DNA of 37,635 bases from NCBI GenBank assembly GCA_003222845.1, contig QHXG01000186.1, forward strand, positions 1-37,635. Direction: 5' to 3'. Below are positions 35,636 through 37,635 of the stretch, piece after piece. Below the pieces are notes generated by a model. The model was given only the letters and a program-made list of their open reading frames with translations. It was not told the origin of the DNA and searched no databases. Position 1 is the stretch's first letter; each line of letters opens with the position of its first letter. The position numbers and the translations under genes were made by a program. This DNA is from Acidobacteriota bacterium. Its GTDB lineage: Bacteria > Acidobacteriota > Blastocatellia > Pyrinomonadales > Pyrinomonadaceae.

Positions 35636-37195
35636 TCAATCGAAGCCTTTCGATTTCAGCCATTCCTGAACGACATTCCTTTTATCTCGCTTCTGGCCGT
35701 CAACTTCGTAATTCAGATTTCGCATTTCATCGGTCGAGATCGCGCCGCCGAGTCTTTGCAGCACTTCCGCGAGCGTCGGCACGCGCATCAGTGTGTCCTT
35801 TCGAACTAAGAAGACAGCTTCGTAAGGTGGAAAGTAATGCCGATCGTCTTCGAGTTGCACCAGGTCGAGCGCCGCAATGCGCCCATCGGTTGAGTTGCCG
35901 GCGATTAGATCGACTTTGTGCGAAGCCAACGCCGTGTAGGTCAGATCGAGCGCCATCTCGTGAGGCGGATCGGCAAAACGCAAACCGTAAGCATGCGAAA
36001 ATCCAGGATAGCCATCGGCGCGGGACATGAAATCCTGACCGAAGCCGGCGCTCCATTGCGGCGTGTACGCGGCGGCATTCGAAATCGTTTTTAGATTCAG
36101 GCGCCGCGTATCTTCACCGCGCACCAGGATCGCAAACGTGTTATCGAAACCAAGCTGAGGGCTGACTTCAAGATTAAACTTTTCCGCGTATTCACGTTTG
36201 ACTTGATCGTAAACAGCTTTCGGATCGGGAATTGGTTGATGATGAAGAATCGCGGCGAACGCTGTACCGGTGTACTCGGGATAGAGATCGATCTGTCCCG
36301 CTGTCAGCGCGGCGTGAGTGAGATTTCCCGCCAGATCGAAAACTCGATCGACCTGGATGTTCTTCGCCTCCAACATCTGGGCCACGATTTCTGCGAGTAG
36401 GTTTGATTCGGTGAAATCCTTCGAGCCGACAGTCACGTGGCCGTGACTGAGCGACGAACTCGATCGGCTTTTCATTCCGCGCCAGGCCGAATAACCCATC
36501 AAGACGATGCCAATCAGCAGAACCGCCCATGCGACTGCGCGCAAAGGGCGGCCGGCGCCTGCTCGGCGCGCACTCGGATCGAAACGTCTTTCAATCGCAC
36601 TGAAACCAAAGTCCGCAATCAAAGCCATCAGCGCCGAAGGCACCGCGCCGGCCAACAGCAGACGCGTGTCGTCCATCCGCAGTCCGCGGAAGATATATTC
36701 GCCTAAGCCGCCGGCGCTCACTTCGGCAGCGATGATGGCGACACCGATCGTGATCACTACGGCGACGCGTACGCCCGTAAGAATCACGCTCATCGCTAAT
36801 GGCAGTTCGACCTGAAACAATACCTGTCGATCGGTCATGCCCATGGCCACGGCGGCTTCGCGCACGTTTCGATCGACGCCGAGAATTCCGGTAACTGTGT
36901 TGCGAATGATTGGCAGCAAGGCATAAAAGACCAGCGCGATAATCGCCGTACGCGGCCCGATGCCGCCAATGAACGGCAATGGAATCAGGAATCCGAACAG
37001 CGCCAGACTGGGAATCGTTTGCATCACGTTTGCAATTCCCAGAAGTGGCCCACGCAGACGCTTTCGCCGCGTGATCAAGATTCCGAGTGGCAAAGCGATC
37101 GCAATGGCAATCGCGGTCGCAATCAAGACCAGCCAAACGTGCTGCGCGATATGCACCAGGATGTCTGACCAATTGGATCGTAAGAACTCGCTCAT
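35636..37195 (-). CDS. Fused permease/substrate-binding protein of a betaine/choline-type ABC transporter (OpuB/ProW-ProX-like)
   Basis: Permease N-terminal part (HVWLVLIATAIAIAIALPLGILITRR, IPSLALFGFLIPLPFIG) followed by OpuAC-like domain (VTVGSKDFTESNLLAEIVAQMLEAKNIQVDR, YPEYTGTAFAAIL). Confidence 0.9.
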   Translation of the reverse strand: MSEFLRSNWSDILVHIAQHVWLVLIATAIAIAIALPLGILITRRKRLRGPLLGIANVMQTIPSLALFGFLIPLPFIGGIGPRTAIIALVFYALLPIIRNTVTGILGVDRNVREAAVAMGMTDRQVLFQVELPLAMSVILTGVRVAVVITIGVAIIAAEVSAGGLGEYIFRGLRMDDTRLLLAGAVPSALMALIADFGFSAIERRFDPSARRAGAGRPLRAVAWAVLLIGIVLMGYSAWRGMKSRSSSSLSHGHVTVGSKDFTESNLLAEIVAQMLEAKNIQVDRVFDLAGNLTHAALTAGQIDLYPEYTGTAFAAILHHQPIPDPKAVYDQVKREYAEKFNLEVSPQLGFDNTFAILVRGEDTRRLNLKTISNAAAYTPQWSAGFGQDFMSRADGYPGFSHAYGLRFADPPHEMALDLTYTALASHKVDLIAGNSTDGRIAALDLVQLEDDRHYFPPYEAVFLVRKDTLMRVPTLAEVLQRLGGAISTDEMRNLNYEVDGQKRDKRNVVQEWLKSKGFD

Positions 37196-37204
37196 TTCAA
37201 TTGT

Positions 37205-37402
37205 CCGCAGATTACGCAGATTTCACGGATTAGAAAGACAAAAAATAAGCCGCCACAAAAAGGCACAAGAAGCACAAAAGGGAAATGCGAGAATTCACTG
37301 AATTACGCCTTCGTTTAAGTTCATCTTACGACTTCTCATGACCTCTCTTTGTGCCTCTTGTGCCTTTTCGTGGCTAATTTCTCTTTCTGCGCAATCTGCG
37401 GA
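37205..37402. repeat. Family J imperfect palindrome filling the intergenic region
   Basis: Outer ccgcagattacgcag / ctgcgcaatctgcgg; inner gccgccacaaaaaggcacaagaagcacaaa / tttgtgcctcttgtgccttttcgtggct. Confidence 0.85.
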
Positions 37403-37635
37403 TTAAAAGTCACTTCGCAGCGTATCCAAATATGCCCGCGCATGTTTATCTTGGGACTTCACAAATCCCTGCGGCGTGTCCAGCAACACAATTTTTCCTT
37501 TATCCATCAGCGCAATTCGTGAGCCAAGCATCAAGGCTTCCCGCACGTCATGGGTCACGAAGATCACCGTCTTCCCAAGCCTCGCTTTCAACTCCGCAAA
37601 CTCTTTCTGCAAAGAAGCGCGCGTTAACGGATCGA
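37403..37635 (-). CDS. ABC transporter ATP-binding protein, C-terminal part (truncated by window edge)
   Basis: Frame is open to the window edge: DPLTRASLQKEFAELKARLGKTVIFVTHDVREALMLGSRIALMDKGKIVLLDTPQGF (H-loop VTHD). Confidence 0.9.
   Translation of the reverse strand, partial: DPLTRASLQKEFAELKARLGKTVIFVTHDVREALMLGSRIALMDKGKIVLLDTPQGFVKSQDKHARAYLDTLRSDF

Noticed and set aside
35636-37195. Permease/binding-protein fusion as an assembly error
   Set aside because: Such fusions are an established arrangement in betaine/choline-type ABC transporters, so it is not treated as anomalous.
1-37635. rRNA, tRNA, transposase or phage genes
   Set aside because: None recognised by eye on either strand; a tRNAscan/Infernal run would be needed to exclude small RNA genes formally.

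Overview
The window looks like a chromosomal segment of an Acidobacteriota-like bacterium; this is inferred from gene style (Oar-like TonB receptors, DUF11 secreted proteins, paired MacB permeases, Ser/Thr kinase-TPR) and no taxonomic search was run. From left to right it carries: a partial DUF433 gene; an RlmI-type rRNA methyltransferase; a PAS/GAF histidine kinase plus NtrC-family (sigma54-activating) response regulator; a cluster of DUF11 secreted/surface proteins including an 1842-aa protein with a beta-barrel-like C-terminus; a minus-strand ECF sigma cluster (sigma, small membrane protein, CpxP-like protein, DUF5666-like protein, Gly-rich Oar-like TonB receptor, LolA-like protein); a second ECF sigma/zf-HC2 anti-sigma/polymer-forming-protein cluster; an MFS transporter; a Ser/Thr kinase-TPR protein and a PP2A-like phosphatase; two MacB-like permeases; galE; and a betaine-type ABC transporter. 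The most striking non-genic signal is a dense set of at least eight unrelated palindromic repeat families. One family has arms that lack stop codons in all six frames. A 114-bp (38-codon) copy of it sits in frame inside the rlmI-like gene, and another copy carries paired compensatory changes in both arms. A second, shorter repeat also appears inside the coding sequence of the giant surface protein. Many palindromes abut or overlap stop codons. All family assignments are by eye from translated motifs; no database search was run.
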